Source of the DNA: Solen grandis
Taxonomy: Eukaryota > Mollusca > Bivalvia > Adapedonta > Solenidae
Assembly: GCA_021229015.1 (NCBI GenBank)
Contig: CM037781.1
Location: forward strand, 33,896,759 to 33,960,758
DNA length: 64,000 bases
Reading direction: 5' to 3'
This document shows, piece by piece, positions 49,604 to 60,869 of the stretch. How positions within the stretch are numbered: position 1 is the stretch's first letter; each line of letters starts with the position of its first letter. A program made the translations under genes and the position numbers. The notes beneath the pieces were generated by a model. It made no database searches and was not told the origin of the DNA. It saw nothing but the letters and a program-made list of their open reading frames with translations.

Positions 49604-50224
49604 CAGACGTGTCGCGAAAACTGGTGATATTTGAAAATTTGGAGTGAAAAGGGTAAAATGCGCGATGTGATGTTCAGTTATATTGTGATGGAAAACACTT
49701 CCGATGAATATTTATGAAAAAAAAAACCAGAACTCTGGAGGCAAAGAATCAAAACGGTGCATGCAAATAAACATGCGTGAGCATCTGTTTAATTTTAACC
49801 GACTTCCGTTTATACAAATAAGTTAATGGTCATTTCAAAATACTACAGGTAGGACTAGATTTTAAGAAATTCTTGTCTATTGCCTTGAAATCACTGACCT
49901 ACAATGGATCTGAACTTGAAAAAAAAATGACCGTTAATGGAATATTGTATTAAGATTTTATCGCCTTGACCAGGCGTGAAAAGAAACGGGTCAATGAATT
50001 NNNNNNNNNNNNNNNNNNNNNNNNNNNNNNNNNNNNNNNNNNNNNNNNNNNNNNNNNNNNNNNNNNNNNNNNNNNNNNNNNNNNNNNNNNNNNNNNNNNN
50101 AGCTTAAGATTGAGTGTTCAACACTCGTTTGCCGGACAAATAGTGAATGATTTCACTCTAAATGTACATATATGTATTTCTATCAAGTTCCAGAATTACC
50201 AATGTACGAACTACACTAAATAAA
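49604..50224 (+). other. Probable BAMBI 3' UTR with candidate poly(A) signals
   Basis: The segment follows the stop codon. AATAAA occurs at 49766-49771 and at 50219-50224, and again further out at 51440-51445. The assembly gap lies inside the segment, so the true 3' end cannot be decided. A GCAGACG word overlaps the stop codon at 49603-49609. Confidence 0.4.
50001..50100. other. Assembly gap (100 N)
   Basis: Exactly 100 N, the usual placeholder for a gap of unknown size. It interrupts the probable 3' UTR, about 400 bp past the stop codon. Confidence 0.99.
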
Positions 50225-50231
50225 CAATATT

Positions 50232-50425
50232 AAGGTAATCCACCATTAAATCATAATCGTGGTCCTTCAAATGCTTAAGAAAGACTTCAGTGCAGATTCA
50301 GGTATCCATTGACTTAAAGTTATAGGCTGTTTTCCTCTAAGTCTATAAAGGATTGTAATTACTATAATATTCCAACAATCACCTGATGGACCATGATCAC
50401 AATTTAATGATGGACGGATTACCTT
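50232..50425 (+). mobile_element. MITE, AAGGTAATCC family, copy 3 (best preserved)
   Basis: The left end AAGGTAATCCACCATTAAAT and the right end AATGATGGACGGATTACCTT are imperfect inverted repeats reaching about 35 bp inward to GGTCC / GGACC. Length 194 bp. It lies just past the AATAAA at 50219, in the 3' flank of BAMBI. Confidence 0.85.
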
Positions 50426-50737
50426 TAGGTTGTATTACTTCTGTCAGTCATTTTGATAGAACAATATTTTTACATCTTACTTTCACTTCAAAGATAGTTT
50501 ATTGGCAAACTGTTTCTTTTACAAGTGTAACATTTCTAAACAGTAAATATTTAAACATTTGTTAAATAACATTTCTTGTGAAATGAAATACTAAGCTGGC
50601 TAATTGTTTTAGTATTCTATATTGATAATTCTGTTAGTATGATAGAAAGAAGGAGGAAAAAGATCTAATCTTATCTTATTTGTTAACTTATGCATGGTTG
50701 TTCAGAGTGATTGGATTGTGAATCTGGGAATTATTAG

Positions 50738-51052
50738 GACGTCACAGTATATTGGGACATAGCTGTGGTTTTAGACGTGACTGTGGTTTTAGGACATGAC
50801 TGTTTTTAAGACATGACGTTTTCATATATTTTTAAATAGTGTAACTGAATAATAATTTGGACGTCTCCATATGATATAAGGACGTGACTGTGTTATTTGG
50901 ACGTGACTGTGTTTTAGGACGTGACTGTGATTTTAGGATGTGACTGTGATTCAGGCGTGTGACTGTATTTTAGGGTTTGACTCTGTTCTATGGTGTGACA
51001 TTGTAAAATTGGGACGTGACCATGTTATTAGGACAGGACTATGTCTGACTAG
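50738..51052. repeat. Degenerate GGACGTGACTGTG tandem repeat
   Basis: About a dozen diverged units of roughly 19-24 bp built on GGACGTGACTGTGTTTTA. It may lie in the distal 3' UTR if the BAMBI transcript uses a late poly(A) site. Confidence 0.75.
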
Positions 51053-51952
51053 GACTTGTCGGATATTGGAGACCTACACAAGAGTATGTTATTGTTTGTA
51101 AAACTGTTTGTACACTGTGGAAGTATCTGGTCACTATCTATGCTTTTATTGCTGAGATGGTTTGTTTTTCCAAGTTGTCTATTAAGACTATATCAACTAG
51201 AAGACAGTTGATTCTGCATCACATGCTTGTGATTTTTCTGTCTCTGGGAGCCATACATATAATTATATTTCTATAATAGTAACTGTCCCAAAACGTGAAT
51301 TAATTGTGCATTCGTTTGTTTCCTGAAAATATTCCTATACTTATTTTTTTTTAAAAATAATAAATTCCAAGTTTTTCTAAGTCAACCCTTTCATTTTATA
51401 ATTAATTTTGTGGACATCTTTGATAATAGAAAATAATGAAATAAAAGTCCCCCTGAAGCAGATATGTGTAAACATGAAATGCATGTATCGCTATTTAAAT
51501 CGCTTTGTTGTAAAGAACTAAACAAACTATTTTCATAAACCGATATTATGAAAGGACTTACGGTATTTTAAAGGGATTAATTCATAGGCTAAAAAGAGAA
51601 AGTTTATATACGTCTGTTATGTGTGGTTCCCAGAGAGAAGCGAGATCCCCTAGGTGTCACTGACTTCAAATTGGTAGGATTTGTGTCGAGACGGAAACCA
51701 GACATGAGTATGAAATTAACTACGAATAATATGACCTGCGTTTTCATTATCGTCTTGCGGGCTGGGCCATCTATGTCCAATTTTATAATTAACGAATTAA
51801 AGGGTCTCTCTCAAAATAAAGTGAAATAAAATAGATGTGAGTGGTCATTTTTAGGAATTGATTAAGAACTGCTGCTGAAGTTTTTAATTTACTTTAAATA
51901 TATCAATGCATTTTCCTGGTTTACCCAAATAAATGACCAACAAATAATCTTT
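51053..51952. other. 3' flank, nothing recognised
   Basis: AT-rich, no gene recognised; an AATAAA is at 51440. Confidence 0.45.
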
Positions 51953-52010
51953 TGACTTGACTATTTCGAATGCACGGAGGCATCCGGATAGAACCACCGA
52001 CCTACCGCAA
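51953..52010 (-). mobile_element. SINE family A fragment
   Basis: GAATGCACGGAGGCATCCGG and GAACCACCGACCTACCGC match the family A body. Confidence 0.75.
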
Positions 52011-53413
52011 AAACAATCTATTGTAAGAAGATTTTGTATTAAGACATTTTTAGAAGTCATTACATTTTTTTTCTGTTTTGAATCACGTTAGTTTCTTAAC
52101 CGAAACCTGCTCGTGCTGTAGATTATAAATAGTCGGATTATAGTTATGGTTTTCTCGTTTTGACTTATTAAAGACAAGATGACATCCACTAACATCCATT
52201 TATCAGAATGTTATCACACTGTTCCCCGTTACAGGGCTTTTAATATGATAAATGTCAGCAGCAGAAAATGTCGTCTGCGTTTGACTATAAAATCCTTAGT
52301 CTGGTTTCCGTTTCATCAGAGTCTATAAAGCGCTTGTCAGACACTTAGCGGGTAACCAGTTTACTGGTCATAAAATCCACATGCACATGCGGAGCACTCG
52401 ATTTCCGTGACAGGAAATATAGACACCCTGGGGTTTGATTTATTCTAAAGGACCTTCCTTCTCTTTGTGAGGTTGTCCATGACTGTTTGTGTTACAGAAT
52501 ATATATTTCACATATTTATTTCTATGAAAAAATAAAGAAAAATGTTATGAATTAAACTACAGTGTGATTGTTTTTTGTTTTCGCCCGGCGTTACAGCTTT
52601 ATAAATTGCCCCCAAGCCGCGTATGTATTTAGCAAGAAATAACTTATCTATAATGAAGTCCTACCGTATCGTAAACATGTCGCCAGGAACTTGAACCCTC
52701 GACACGGGTTATCGGAGAAACAAAACCTTCAACCGGAGTGAAATTCGAGTACAGAAATTATAAAATGATATAACATAATGTATTCAGAATGCCGGTATGT
52801 TGTATGTAACATATTGTCAAACCATTATTTCATTGAAATAATATTGACACCCTGTTTAGAAATGTGTGTTCCATTAATTTCAATCTGTTTAGGGTTTACA
52901 TTGTTGTTTTATAATTGCAGAGTGTACATGTGTGAAAACACCTGTCCAACCTTCTATGTATAGTATTCTATTAATAGTCTATTAAAACGTTTCTACAGAA
53001 AATAGGAGACCGCAGTGAGAGTAGCAAGCGCAGGTTTCTATATTGCCCGTAGAAATGCCTATATAGATTCTATCCGACTTAGAAGTCATCCTAAATTTGT
53101 GGTAAACACTTGGTTTTGCCAGATAGATCGATCTTTTTTGCACATGGTAAAACAGAAAATGGAAAGATGTTCTACTGAAAAAGATCGCTGATTAATTTGA
53201 ATTTTTGGAGCCTCTGATTGGTCACAAATTTATGATGACTTCTAGATGTTGGTCAGTATCTGACTGTGACTTTATGAGAAAAACCACTGAAAAAAAACCT
53301 CATATCTTACGTTTACGTTAGTTTCGAGGCAAGGATGTATACATAGGTACATGATAGAAAAAATAATGTTAATATGCAAATGATAAGTTCATGATGGTCA
53401 TCTCTTATAAAGA
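52011..53413. other. 3' flank, nothing recognised
   Basis: No gene recognised. A weak B-box-like word (minus strand GGGTTCAAGTTCC) lies near 52690. A GTCGTCTGC word lies at 52270. Confidence 0.4.
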
Positions 53414-53433
53414 AGAGAGAGAGAGAGAGAGGA
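53414..53433. repeat. (GA)n microsatellite
   Basis: About ten GA units. Confidence 0.93.
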
Positions 53434-53536
53434 GATTAAATTAGCAAATAATAATTACTTTCAAATTACAATCATTTACAGTATACTTGTGATTCAGTGT
53501 GTAAGGTAAATAACAATGCATTCACTTAAATATATA

Positions 53537-53704
53537 GTGTATCAACTGTACAGTAACATAGTGTATCAACTGTACAGTAACATTGTGTATCAACTGTACA
53601 GTAACATTGTGTATCAACTGTACAGTAACATTGTGTATCAACTGTACAGTAACATAGTGTATCAACTGTACAGTAACATAGTGTATCAACTGTACAGTAA
53701 CATT
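53537..53704 (+). repeat. 24-bp minisatellite, seven units
   Basis: Seven near-identical units of GTGTATCAACTGTACAGTAA plus CATA or CATT. Each contains the 10-bp palindrome ACTGTACAGT. Units differ only at the last base. Open frames of 70 and 103 codons on the two strands are repeat translation. Confidence 0.98.
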
Positions 53705-53761
53705 GCTTGTTTTATTACTCCGTCTTAACCATTGGACATATTTCTCTATATACTGTCTCCG

Positions 53762-53990
53762 ATGACTGAGTGATAGAAACGTAAGCTTCGTAAACGAAAA
53801 GGCACGGATCCGAACCCTGGCTGCGACATACAAAATCTGCAGCTCCCTGTCTGGCTATTTCGAGTATTTATAGGATCGCCCCAGGACTGGACTGCTCCTT
53901 GTCAAGATAATGATTGACTATGGCTTCATGCCACCTTTCTACGTTGAGATTCTGTTCCCTATATCACGAAGCCAAATTAGTTAAATAGTT
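53762..53990 (+). mobile_element. SINE-like repeat, family E
   Basis: Has the B-box-like GGATCCGAACCCTGGCTGCG, then GCGACATACAAA, CCAGGACTGGACTGCTCCTT and ATGCCACCTTTCTACG, in the same order as 54390-54690. Confidence 0.65.
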
Positions 53991-54389
53991 GAATCTCTAA
54001 CAAAATTGTCTTGACTACACGCCACCTTTAAAACACATTTAATAAACATATTGGGCAGATGTTTAATTCTACTAAACACCATAATTCAAAAGGACATCAT
54101 TTTTGATCCCGGTCTGAATTTACAAACATAATTTGATATCCTTCGCTTTAAATGGATTCTGACAAAGTATTATGCATTTATTTCCATAAAATTATGGTAT
54201 TAAATTAATTTAAGCATTAAAATGTTATCTTACGCCTGAATCAAATCAGCTTTCAAACTTTTAATATCCTTTTAATTACGTTCAAGGTCACCAGATGGAG
54301 GATGGCTCTAAATTTCGTTTAAAATGATTTCTTTCACTTTGATTTGGGAATACGTTCTTGCAACTTGTACGTATTCTGATCGACTGAAC

Positions 54390-54690
54390 CAGTACTTTGT
54401 GCACCCCAAGCGGGAGGTCGGGGTTCGATACCTAGCCGCGACATACAAATTTGTTAAAAATAGTACTGGTAGCTCCTGGCTTTGCGCTCAGCATAATTAT
54501 AGACATTTAGTGTAGGTCCAGGAGTGGTTGGCTCGTTGTCAGGATAATGCGATATGTCACATGTCTATGGCGAAATACTGCAGTGTGGCAGCACTATATC
54601 TTTCTCAAGTAGACATCGTCTTTAACGATTGAAATACTGTCGGCGGGACGTTAACCCCAAGAAACAAACAATAAAGAAACAAAAATTCAC
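54390..54690 (+). mobile_element. tRNA-derived SINE, family E, fullest copy
   Basis: B box GGGGTTCGATACCTAGCC, then GCGACATACAAATTTG, CAGGAGTGGTTGGCTCG, GTGTGGCAGCACTATATC, ending GACGTTAACCCCAAGAAAC with an AAACAAAC-type tail. Confidence 0.72.
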
Positions 54691-54769
54691 GCTTTTAACT
54701 GTCCACAATAAGTAACACTAGTGTATATCTCTCTGCATGGCGCTCAGTATAAATAATAGGTTGTTACTT

Positions 54770-54855
54770 GACAAGTGATGATGTGACTGTGTGTGGTATC
54801 AAATTACTTACTTATGGCGTGGTGCCACTTAAGCAGCACTCTATCTGACCCCATA
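54770..54855 (+). mobile_element. SINE family E, 3' fragment
   Basis: GATGTGACTGTGTGTGGTAT and GTGCCACTTAAGCAGCACTC resemble the 3' half of family E. It abuts the 30/33-bp minisatellite. Confidence 0.45.
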
Positions 54856-54904
54856 AACAAGCAGCCGCTAAAAAAGAAGGACTCTGCATTGGGACAGCTC
54901 ATTC

Positions 54905-55385
54905 TAGAGTCCTTCTCATTTTGCTGCCGTCCCATCGTACAGTCCTTCTTGATTTGCTGCTGTCCCACTCTAGATTCCTTCGTGATTTGCTGCTTTCCAA
55001 TTACAGAGTCCTTCTTGATTTGCTGCTTTCCAATTGCAGAGTCCTTCTTGATTTGTCCCTGTCCCATTGCAGAGTCCTTCGTGATTTGCTCCTGTCCCAT
55101 TGTAGAGTCCTTCTTGATTTGCTGCCGTCCCATCGCAAAGTCCTTAATTTGCTGCCGCCCCGTTATAGAGTCTTTAATTTGCTGCCGCCCAAACGCAGAG
55201 TCCTTTAATTTGCTGCAGTCCCGTTATAGAGTCCTTAATTTGCTGTCGCCCCATTATAGAGTCCTTTAATTTGCTGCCGCCCCATTATAGAGTCCTTTAA
55301 TTTGCTGCCGCCCCATTATAGAGTCCTTAATTTGCTGTCGCCCCATTATAGAGTCCTTACTTTGCTGCCGTCCCATTGTAGATTC
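54905..55385 (+). repeat. 30/33-bp minisatellite, about 15 units
   Basis: Units start AGAGTCCTT and contain ATTTGCTGCCGCCCCATTAT. The first seven carry CTTGATTT and are about 33 bp; the later ones carry TTAATTT and are about 30 bp, so the array has two subfamilies in order. Period lengths divisible by three explain the 158-, 109- and 95-codon open frames. Confidence 0.95.
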
Positions 55386-57639
55386 AGTCTTAACTTAATT
55401 TGCTATTTCTTCTTCCGACAGGTATAATCAATCAGGTCACTATCAATGTCTTGTTGCTAAAACAATGTATGTTTTATAGCAGATGTTGAAATAGTCTATA
55501 CGCTTGTCCTGAAACAGATTTGTGCTTATGCCTTTTGAGGTTATAATTTGAGAAACAGGTATTTACGACTTACATACTATAAATGCGTTTTATGGCGAGT
55601 ATGTTGCCTTATACATGTTAAGGTGAATGCTTTATATACATATGGACGTTGAAAAAGCGCGCCTGTATTATATGTGAATTTTTTTACACGAAAACGAAAT
55701 ATGAAGGTGTCCATCAAATATATATCATATCTTTACTTTAATATGTTGATGTCTAAATGGAGGCAATGAAAATATTACAACGAATGTGTATGAATATATT
55801 TATATAAGTGCTTTCGTTGTAGTAGGAGAAACTGTACTGTAAACGTACATTACGATGTTACTGGCCTTCAATAACAATACTGATTCAAATTATGGTAGTC
55901 AAATAAAAGTTCGTGTAAATAAATAGTTCTATGTTTTTTTATAATTAATACCCAACATTGCAGAATGCAGCCACCTCCAAATAAACAATATCTAACCAAG
56001 ACCCATCTTTTGTAGAATAGAATTATCTCCCCTATACACACACACAAAACAAAACTACTTCTGGGTCATCGCTACCTTTCAATTGCTACCATATTAATGT
56101 TTTCACGCATTTGATATAATGAACATAAATAAAAGAATTTTAGCCACACGAAAAGAGAGTTTTACTACCATTTTACACCGAAATTTTCAATCATGCATAT
56201 TGCAATTCCAAAAACATACAAACAGTTATTATCTTTCTTTAGGAGTCCATTGATAATATCAAAAGCAGTTTTCAAATGTAGAAAATCTATATTCACTTTA
56301 TTGCCGAAATTGTGAAAAATAGTTCGGATTGAAATGGCTTCATAAAGTCTATTTAAATACCAATGATTTCCATATTATTGCATAAATATAAGGCGTAAGG
56401 GAAAGCCAGAGAGTGTTTGTTTTCCCTTTGGATGTTCATCTAATAAATTCAGCTGGATAATTAGTTCATGTTTTGTTTGAACTACAAAGGGCGTGCTATA
56501 TAAGGCAGTGGGCTGGTTATTATAAAACATATAAAATTGATAGGATGCAACAAAAAAATACGGAAAAAATGTAAGGCCTTTACGCGCATGCCTAGTGGCT
56601 CAGTCAATTAATACAATTAGTAATAAAAAAACAACTGTACAATCAAACATTGCAAAAAAAATACAAAAAAAAATACAGTCAAACATTGTTACAAAAATCA
56701 CCTGCCGGAAATTAGAAACTGGCCAATGAAATTAAGTGTATTCAAATATACCAAAGGTTAATTTCCTTTATAAATTCCTAAGCGAGATTTTCCGTTGTAA
56801 ATTCATACAAAACTATTTTAAAGTACATGTGTACATACAAAATACACGAACAAGAGGTCTAACAAAGCTGATTCTGCAGACGACATCTAAATGTCCGCCA
56901 TGTACAACATGGTTGTATGCGTCTCACGTCTGTTTCATGTCACGAACGACGCTGTCATGCAGTCATGTTTATAGATATTGCTTTGAAGGTAATACTGCTC
57001 CACACAAAATGAACATAGTTTTTGCCGCATGACGTTCGTGTGAGCATTGTACAAACAAAGGCGCGACCTTCGTCGTGTGTGTATATATGTATTTAACGTC
57101 GTTACCTGGGCAGTTTTTTTTTGGCATCACTTTACGTTGACGTTTACGTTGCAGACATAAATGTTGCTGATTATTCTCAGACGTGTATAGTGAAACAAAC
57201 AGAGCGTTCCTCTACAGTTGACATCCCGATGCCCCCTTGAGAACACGCATACACAAAACGAATATGTTCAAATGCGCACGCACGCACGCTTCAGCGTCTA
57301 GTTGTCTGGCGAAAAAAGAATGTTAAATGTGAAAATTATGTCTCATTATCATTCAATATGCAAAACATCTGATGATTAAACAAGGGTGTGTAACTTTTAG
57401 AGTCGCAAAACTTGAAGTGGCGTTGCGGTTTGGCCTTTTACTCACGTGATAAATACAACCCGCTTGTGATTGGACGTAAAATTATTTATATAATATTCGA
57501 ATACCGGACTTGAATTTCTCCTCATATATTTACATAACGATGTGTTCTTCTTCGAATGGGTTCTGTTAGTTGAATTCGTGATTATGCGAATCGTAAGTCC
57601 GGATAACGCAGTGGTTAGATTAAGGTACTGTACATGTAT
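55386..57639. other. 3' flank, nothing recognised
   Basis: AT-rich. No gene, SINE or MITE was recognised. A GCAGACGAC word lies at 56876. Confidence 0.45.
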
Positions 57640-57881
57640 TTAACCCTTTCCCTCATATAGACTCATTTTGACGCACTCAATAGGTATCACATAAAGCCTG
57701 ATCTGCAGAAAACCACAGTTAAACCTTACCAAATTTAATTACAATTTCCTCATTTCCAGACCACTGAGGAGCAGCGAACAGCATAAAACCTGATCAGCCT
57801 GCGAATTACTCGCAGGCTGATCTGGTTTTATGCTGTTCGCATAGGTCTTTTCATGATTTCCTCTATGAGGGAAAGGGTTAA
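57640..57881. mobile_element. PiggyBac-type MITE with internal hairpin
   Basis: The ends TTAACCCTTTCCCTCATA and TATGAGGGAAAGGGTTAA are perfect inverted repeats. TTAA flanks and a CCCTTT terminus are the piggyBac pattern. Inside, arms 57774-57804 and 57810-57840 form a 31-bp stem with one mismatch and a 5-nt loop. No transposase is encoded. Confidence 0.85.
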
Positions 57882-58428
57882 AAAATGCAACCCGGGTCGA
57901 GTTCCACCAACATTTTTTAGCGCTAAGTAATACTTCAATACTTAAGAGCAAATTTCATTATTCTTGTTTCCCTAATAAAATGCCTAACTAACTCATTTCT
58001 TAACAAATATTGTTAGTTATGAAAGTAATAATTCATGTCAGCTTAGTCAAGAATTCTAGAATGTTTCATTAAATATGAATGGAAGACTATATATTTCTAT
58101 CTAGTTTAAGAATTTAAGCATAACTTAACGCTTAGTATTGTTGGCAGAATTCGAGCCCATGCTCCATGCCACCTTTTGCCCTGCGAAATGGTCTCCGATT
58201 CAGACACATGGGATTTCTAAGGATTTCAACGGGTTTATTGGTGTCAAACGAAATAATTTTATTTCCTAAAACGTTTTCTGTGCGATCGGTTCGTAAGTTG
58301 TGCATTGAATGGATGAAAATTAAACGTATTCTTAAGAACACTTTTATAGTCACGTGACATGTTGCGGTAGTCTTTATTTCCCGATCGAGCTTTCAAGTCA
58401 AAACTAACCGGTAGCCGGGACCCGTCTT

Positions 58429-58622
58429 AAGGTAATCCATCCATGATTGAATTATAATCATGATCTTTCAAATGCTTAAGAAAAACTTCAGTGCGGATGC
58501 TAGCATCCAATGATTTGGAGTTATAGATCCGTTTTTTCTAAGTCTATAAAGACTTGCAATTACTATAAAATTCCCACGATCACTTGATGGAAATTGATCA
58601 CAATTAATGATGAATGGATAAA
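58429..58622 (+). mobile_element. MITE, AAGGTAATCC family, copy 4
   Basis: Starts AAGGTAATCCATCCATGATT and shares TTTCAAATGCTTAAGAAAAA, CTAAGTCTATAAAGACTTGC and ATTAATGATGAATGGAT with copy 3. The right end is worn. Confidence 0.8.
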
Positions 58623-58711
58623 AACACTATCGGTTAGGGACATATTACGTCTGCAGACAGTCGTATATCTATATGATATAGTGACGATGTTGAAGTTGGA
58701 TACTTTAAAGA

Positions 58712-58802
58712 TTTGTCGTCTGAGAATCAAACCCGAGACCTCCAGGTAATCAGAGCGGACACTCTGACCACTTGGACACAGAGACAGGCCCCAACCGGAA
58801 AT
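58712..58802 (-). mobile_element. tRNA-derived SINE head
   Basis: The minus strand reads TGTCCAAGTGGTCAGAGTGT (A-box region) and CTCGGGTTTGATTCTCAGA (B-box-like). The acceptor stem does not pair, so a functional tRNA is unlikely. Confidence 0.5.
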
Positions 58803-60240
58803 GCTGATATCATTGACAAATATGGATTCAAACAACAGTCTGTTTTGCATATATATTAACCCTTTACTTGATGATTAGTTATGTATAACTTTATCTTCTG
58901 ATGAATATTAATTTACTTAACTTTAAATGGTGTATAAAATAATGGAGTTTTCTTCGCTATGCAGTCTGTGTAAAATATGAGCTACAATAATGATATAGAA
59001 AACAGAGAAGTGTCTGATCAGACAGCTTCTGGAAGGATCTTGCTGATCTGGGTCTGATCGGTATACCTATGCGTCAAAACGAGTCTCTGAGAGGTGATAG
59101 ATTAAAGGTGAAAATATGTCACCATTTGTAAGTATGCAAGGTTTATGCGGTTCGTTTATAATTTTGTGATTAAATAAAAATGTCATATTTATTTATCTAC
59201 CGTAATCCGGAATGCCTACGGTGTTTTAAGTTTAGAAAAAAATCACAGGACAGATACCTTAATAAGATCAATTGAATATCATCGGAGAAGAATCGACCCG
59301 AGACGGAAATACCTGAACAGTTCCGATTGCTATTTAGCTCTACATTCTTTGCAAACGTCGTAAAATTATTACGTTTGCAATTCTTATTTTGCATACATGT
59401 GAATGTAAAGATATAAAATGGCTAACCTCAGCTAATTTCTTTAAAATGTATTCTGTTTTTTATCAACCTTGTATTACCGGTAATTAAGTCTATTTTCTAT
59501 ATTTTGAGCCATTACCGCTAACCACAAATGGCTGGGAGTCAATCACGTCTTTGCAATCACTAAAGTGATTTTAGTGTCGTGAGAACTCCTTTCTAATGAA
59601 ATTACGTTTTTGTCTTAGTTGAAAACGAAATGAAGATGAAAGAGGATCACCAGACGATTGTTTATAAGATAAACAGAGCCTGAGTGACGCGGAAGATCAC
59701 GTCGTGAGATGTACTAGCACGTGATATAGGCGAAAGAGACGATCGCGTAACGAGGCGCCATCTAGCGGTAGAAATATCAGATTAGGTATTTCTGTTTTCG
59801 TGTTAATTATTAATACATCTAATCCAATAAGGGTTTTCTCACTATATTTTTCTCGTCTTTTTGTTTTGCATGTTTTCACAATCGTTTTTAATAAACGCGT
59901 TTTAATTGCTATTCATTGATGTTCGACCAATTTGACTTTATCTTTGCCAGCCAGAAATTAATTAAATTCGCATTTAAATATGTTACAAATATAATCCTTT
60001 GTGAATAATATGAGAAACAAATTTGAATCAATTACTGTTTTGAAAATATTCAAAAGTATGTTTTATGTTTTATTTACCCCTAGATTTTTCTATTACATGA
60101 GTAAGCAAGTTTTATTCATGTTTCTTAAATTGTCGAGATTTAGAATTCCCATATTTTATAATGTACGTAAATAAATGTCTGATTTGATTGCATGGGATAT
60201 GATCTATACGAAGTGTCTTAAGGCGTATTGTACTTAGCTA
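58803..60240. other. 3' flank, nothing recognised
   Basis: AT-rich with no recognisable gene or transposon. Confidence 0.45.
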
Positions 60241-60241
60241 C

Positions 60242-60279
<38 letters not shown>
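60242..60279. repeat. (GA)n microsatellite
   Basis: About 19 GA units with one AA interruption. Confidence 0.95.
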
Positions 60280-60330
60280 TTCCAAATGGCTTTTGTATTA
60301 GGGAGGAGGTACCCTTGGGGTATTGCCCCA

Positions 60331-60376
60331 CCAGTAATTAGCTGGATGCCGTTGCATTACTAAGGTACTGCCGGAC
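60331..60376 (+). mobile_element. SINE family A, 3' fragment
   Basis: CACCAGTAATTAGCTGGATG and GCCGTTGCATTACT match the family A 3' body. Confidence 0.6.
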
Positions 60377-60631
60377 TCCAATTTAACAACAACAATTAAT
60401 CCACAGCAACATGTTTAGAAAAAAATATAATTCCATCTGGTTCCGCAAATATCGTCCTCCGTAGCCGAGTTGTGAAAATATCCACCCCGTAACTTTAACA
60501 TTCCATATCCCTAGGGCAAAATGTTTAATTCTAGACCGAATACTTACACATTTACTTCAATCCTAGAGGGAATCGTGCAACATATAGTGCATTTAAAATT
60601 TAAATAGATTACGAAACATATCCGCACAACT

Positions 60632-60865
60632 GACTCGGGTGGCGGCGTATGTGGATACTAAGAATGCCAGGATAACGCGCTGCGCTTCTCACCAATGCGT
60701 CCCGGGTTCGATTCCTAGTCACGTATAAATGAGAGCGTACAATGGTGGCCCGCCCAGACACGTCCCGCCCCTACCCTTTAATGACCACATACGCCGTCAC
60801 CAGAGTGATCTATTTAAATTGTGATAACTTGTCTCGGAATTGACCTAAAATAAAGATTAATTTTA
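60632..60865 (+). mobile_element. tRNA-derived SINE, family C, near full length
   Basis: A-box-like GGATAACGCGCTGCGC, B box CCCGGGTTCGATTCCTAG, then AATGACCACATACGCCGTCA, GTGATAACTTGTCTCGG, and an AATAAAGATTAATTTT end. Confidence 0.78.
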
Positions 60866-60869
60866 CATT

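Larger units (their letters stand above)
32489..49609. promoter_or_regulatory. Cluster of 19 GCAGACG / CGTCTGC words (candidate Smad-type sites)
   Basis: GCAGACG on the plus strand starts at 32489, 34117, 35936, 37044, 37979, 39664, 40804, 41204, 42107, 47596 and 49603. CGTCTGC starts at 34135, 34528, 36643, 41716, 44456, 44511, 45601 and 45617. Seven more copies lie outside (1873, 9851, 19180, 27852, 52272, 56876, 58648). Nine copies extend to GCAGACGAC. The flanks beyond about 10 bp are unrelated, so this is not a dispersed transposon. The word contains the CAGAC Smad core. With GC near 37% (my estimate) fewer than one copy would be expected in this 17-kb interval. Binding by Smads is inferred, not shown. 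Confidence 0.55.

Noticed and set aside
53522..53833. Open frames of 70 and 103 codons on opposite strands
   Set aside because: Both arise from the 24-bp tandem repeat, whose period is a multiple of three.
54793..55269. 158-codon frame with repeated cysteine pairs
   Set aside because: The cysteine-rich pattern is a translation of the 30/33-bp minisatellite. The opposite strand and another frame are equally open.
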